Assembly: GCF_001545035.1 (NCBI RefSeq)
Contig: NZ_FCOJ02000051.1
Span: 1-53,535, forward strand
From: Caballeronia glebae
Lineage (GTDB): Bacteria > Pseudomonadota > Gammaproteobacteria > Burkholderiales > Burkholderiaceae
Length of the DNA stretch: 53,535 nt
Reading direction: 5' to 3'
Shown: piece by piece, positions 53,039 through 53,535 of the stretch
Position numbering within the stretch: position 1 is the first letter of the stretch
Layout: each line of letters begins with the position of its first letter
Made by a program: the position numbers and the translations under genes
Notes under the pieces: generated by a model
What the model saw: only the letters and a program-made list of their open reading frames with translations
What the model was told of the DNA's origin: nothing
The model's database searches: none

Positions 53039-53535
53039 ATGCACAACGCAAAATCGGGCCTCGAACTCTTCAACGCGACGATCGGCGGCCTCGGGCTCAC
53101 GGGACTCATCCTGTGGGCCGAGTTTTCGCTGATGCCGATCCGCACGAGTCTCATCGACGTGACGAGCATTCGCTTCGGCAAGCTCGACGAGTTCTTCGAT
53201 CTGTCGGAGGAGTACGACGCAAAACATGAATACTGCGTCGCGTGGGTCGATTGCGCGAGCCGCGGAGCCGCGCTCGGACGCGGCATCTTCATGGCGGGCG
53301 ATCACGCGATCCACGGCTCGCTCGATGTCGAGCAACGCAACACGCGCCGCGTAACGTTCACGCCGCCTGTCTCGCTCATCAACGGCCTCACGCTGCGCGC
53401 GTTCAACGAGCTGTATTACCGCAAGCAGCGCAAGGCGATCGAGCTTTCGCGCGTCGGTTACGACGGCTATTTCTATCCGCTCGACAGCCTGCTCGAATGG
53501 AACCGCATCTACGGGCCGGCGGGATTTCAGCAGTA
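53039..53535 (+). pseudogene. FAD-linked oxidoreductase, 5'-truncated and running off the window
   Basis: An open frame continues to the window end with no stop: ELFNATIGGLGLTGLILWAEF, then VTSIRFGKLDEFFDLSEEY, YCVAWVDCASRG, LGRGIFMAGDH and VGYDGYFYPLDSLLEWNRIYG. This is the middle and C-terminal region of a decaprenylphosphoryl-ribose-oxidase-like (FAD_binding_4) enzyme. The N-terminal FAD-binding part, about 130 residues, is absent upstream of about 53040. The upstream 675 bp contains no matching sequence, so the gene was probably cut by a rearrangement or island insertion. Confidence 0.7.

Overview
The window looks like a high-GC accessory region from a betaproteobacterium of the Burkholderiaceae (Paraburkholderia/Caballeronia type). 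This is inferred from gene families and style: several LysR regulators, MFS carriers, aldehyde dehydrogenases, a periplasmic aldehyde-oxidase-like trio, and IS3, IS21, IS66 and IS110 relatives. No rRNA, tRNA, replication gene or CRISPR array was seen. A second chromosome or megaplasmid is plausible but not shown.

Layout. (1) 1-2860 is insertion-sequence debris: a possible IS30-type 5' end, an IS3-family remnant fused in frame to the effector domain of a LysR gene, and an IS110-like scrap. (2) 2861-11977 is a plus-strand run of eight genes: MFS carrier, zinc alcohol dehydrogenase, aldehyde dehydrogenase, MmgE/PrpD protein, bicupin, Asp/Glu-racemase-like protein, HpaI-type aldolase and GhrB-like 2-hydroxyacid dehydrogenase. 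It reads as an uptake-oxidation-isomerisation-retroaldol route for an unidentified carbon source. A BenM/CatM-like LysR regulator follows on the minus strand, then another aldehyde dehydrogenase. (3) 15083-21961 is a minus-strand run, read from high to low coordinates: ABM monooxygenase, SMP-30 lactonase, SDR, aldehyde dehydrogenase, two tandem 3-hydroxyisobutyrate-dehydrogenase-like genes and an OtnK-type (DUF1537) kinase. Divergent from it (22314-31078) are a GMC oxidoreductase, a fourth aldehyde dehydrogenase, a ribose/xylose-type ABC importer, a small protein and an MHS-type carrier. Together these look like sugar-acid or polyol catabolism: import, oxidation to lactone or acid, lactone opening, oxidation to a 3-oxo acid, phosphorylation. 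The usual OtnC and OtnI partners are absent.

(4) 31080-33059 is a patch of decayed genes (amidohydrolase, MFS, LysR, cupin) around one intact lipoprotein gene. (5) 33217-37062 is a PaoABC/YagTSR-like molybdenum hydroxylase operon whose large subunit is split by a one-base frameshift at an overlapping TGATG. It is followed by two MFS carriers, a LysR gene and small genes. (6) 41916-43679 encodes a Rieske domain fused to a long helical domain. (7) 44099-50344 is a block of nested mobile elements: a four-ORF IS66 element abutting a truncated IS21 element, then a DDE element with multiple terminal repeats. (8) 51035-52363 is a tyrosine recombinase with an added Fis-like helix-turn-helix. The window ends inside a 5'-truncated FAD-linked oxidoreductase.

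The best candidates for undescribed biology are the two catabolic operons (one with an intact plus degenerate dehydrogenase pair and a kinase lacking its normal downstream enzymes), the Rieske fusion, the extra IS66 gene with two KOW-like repeats, and the recombinase-HTH fusion. All functional assignments come from motif reading without database searches.
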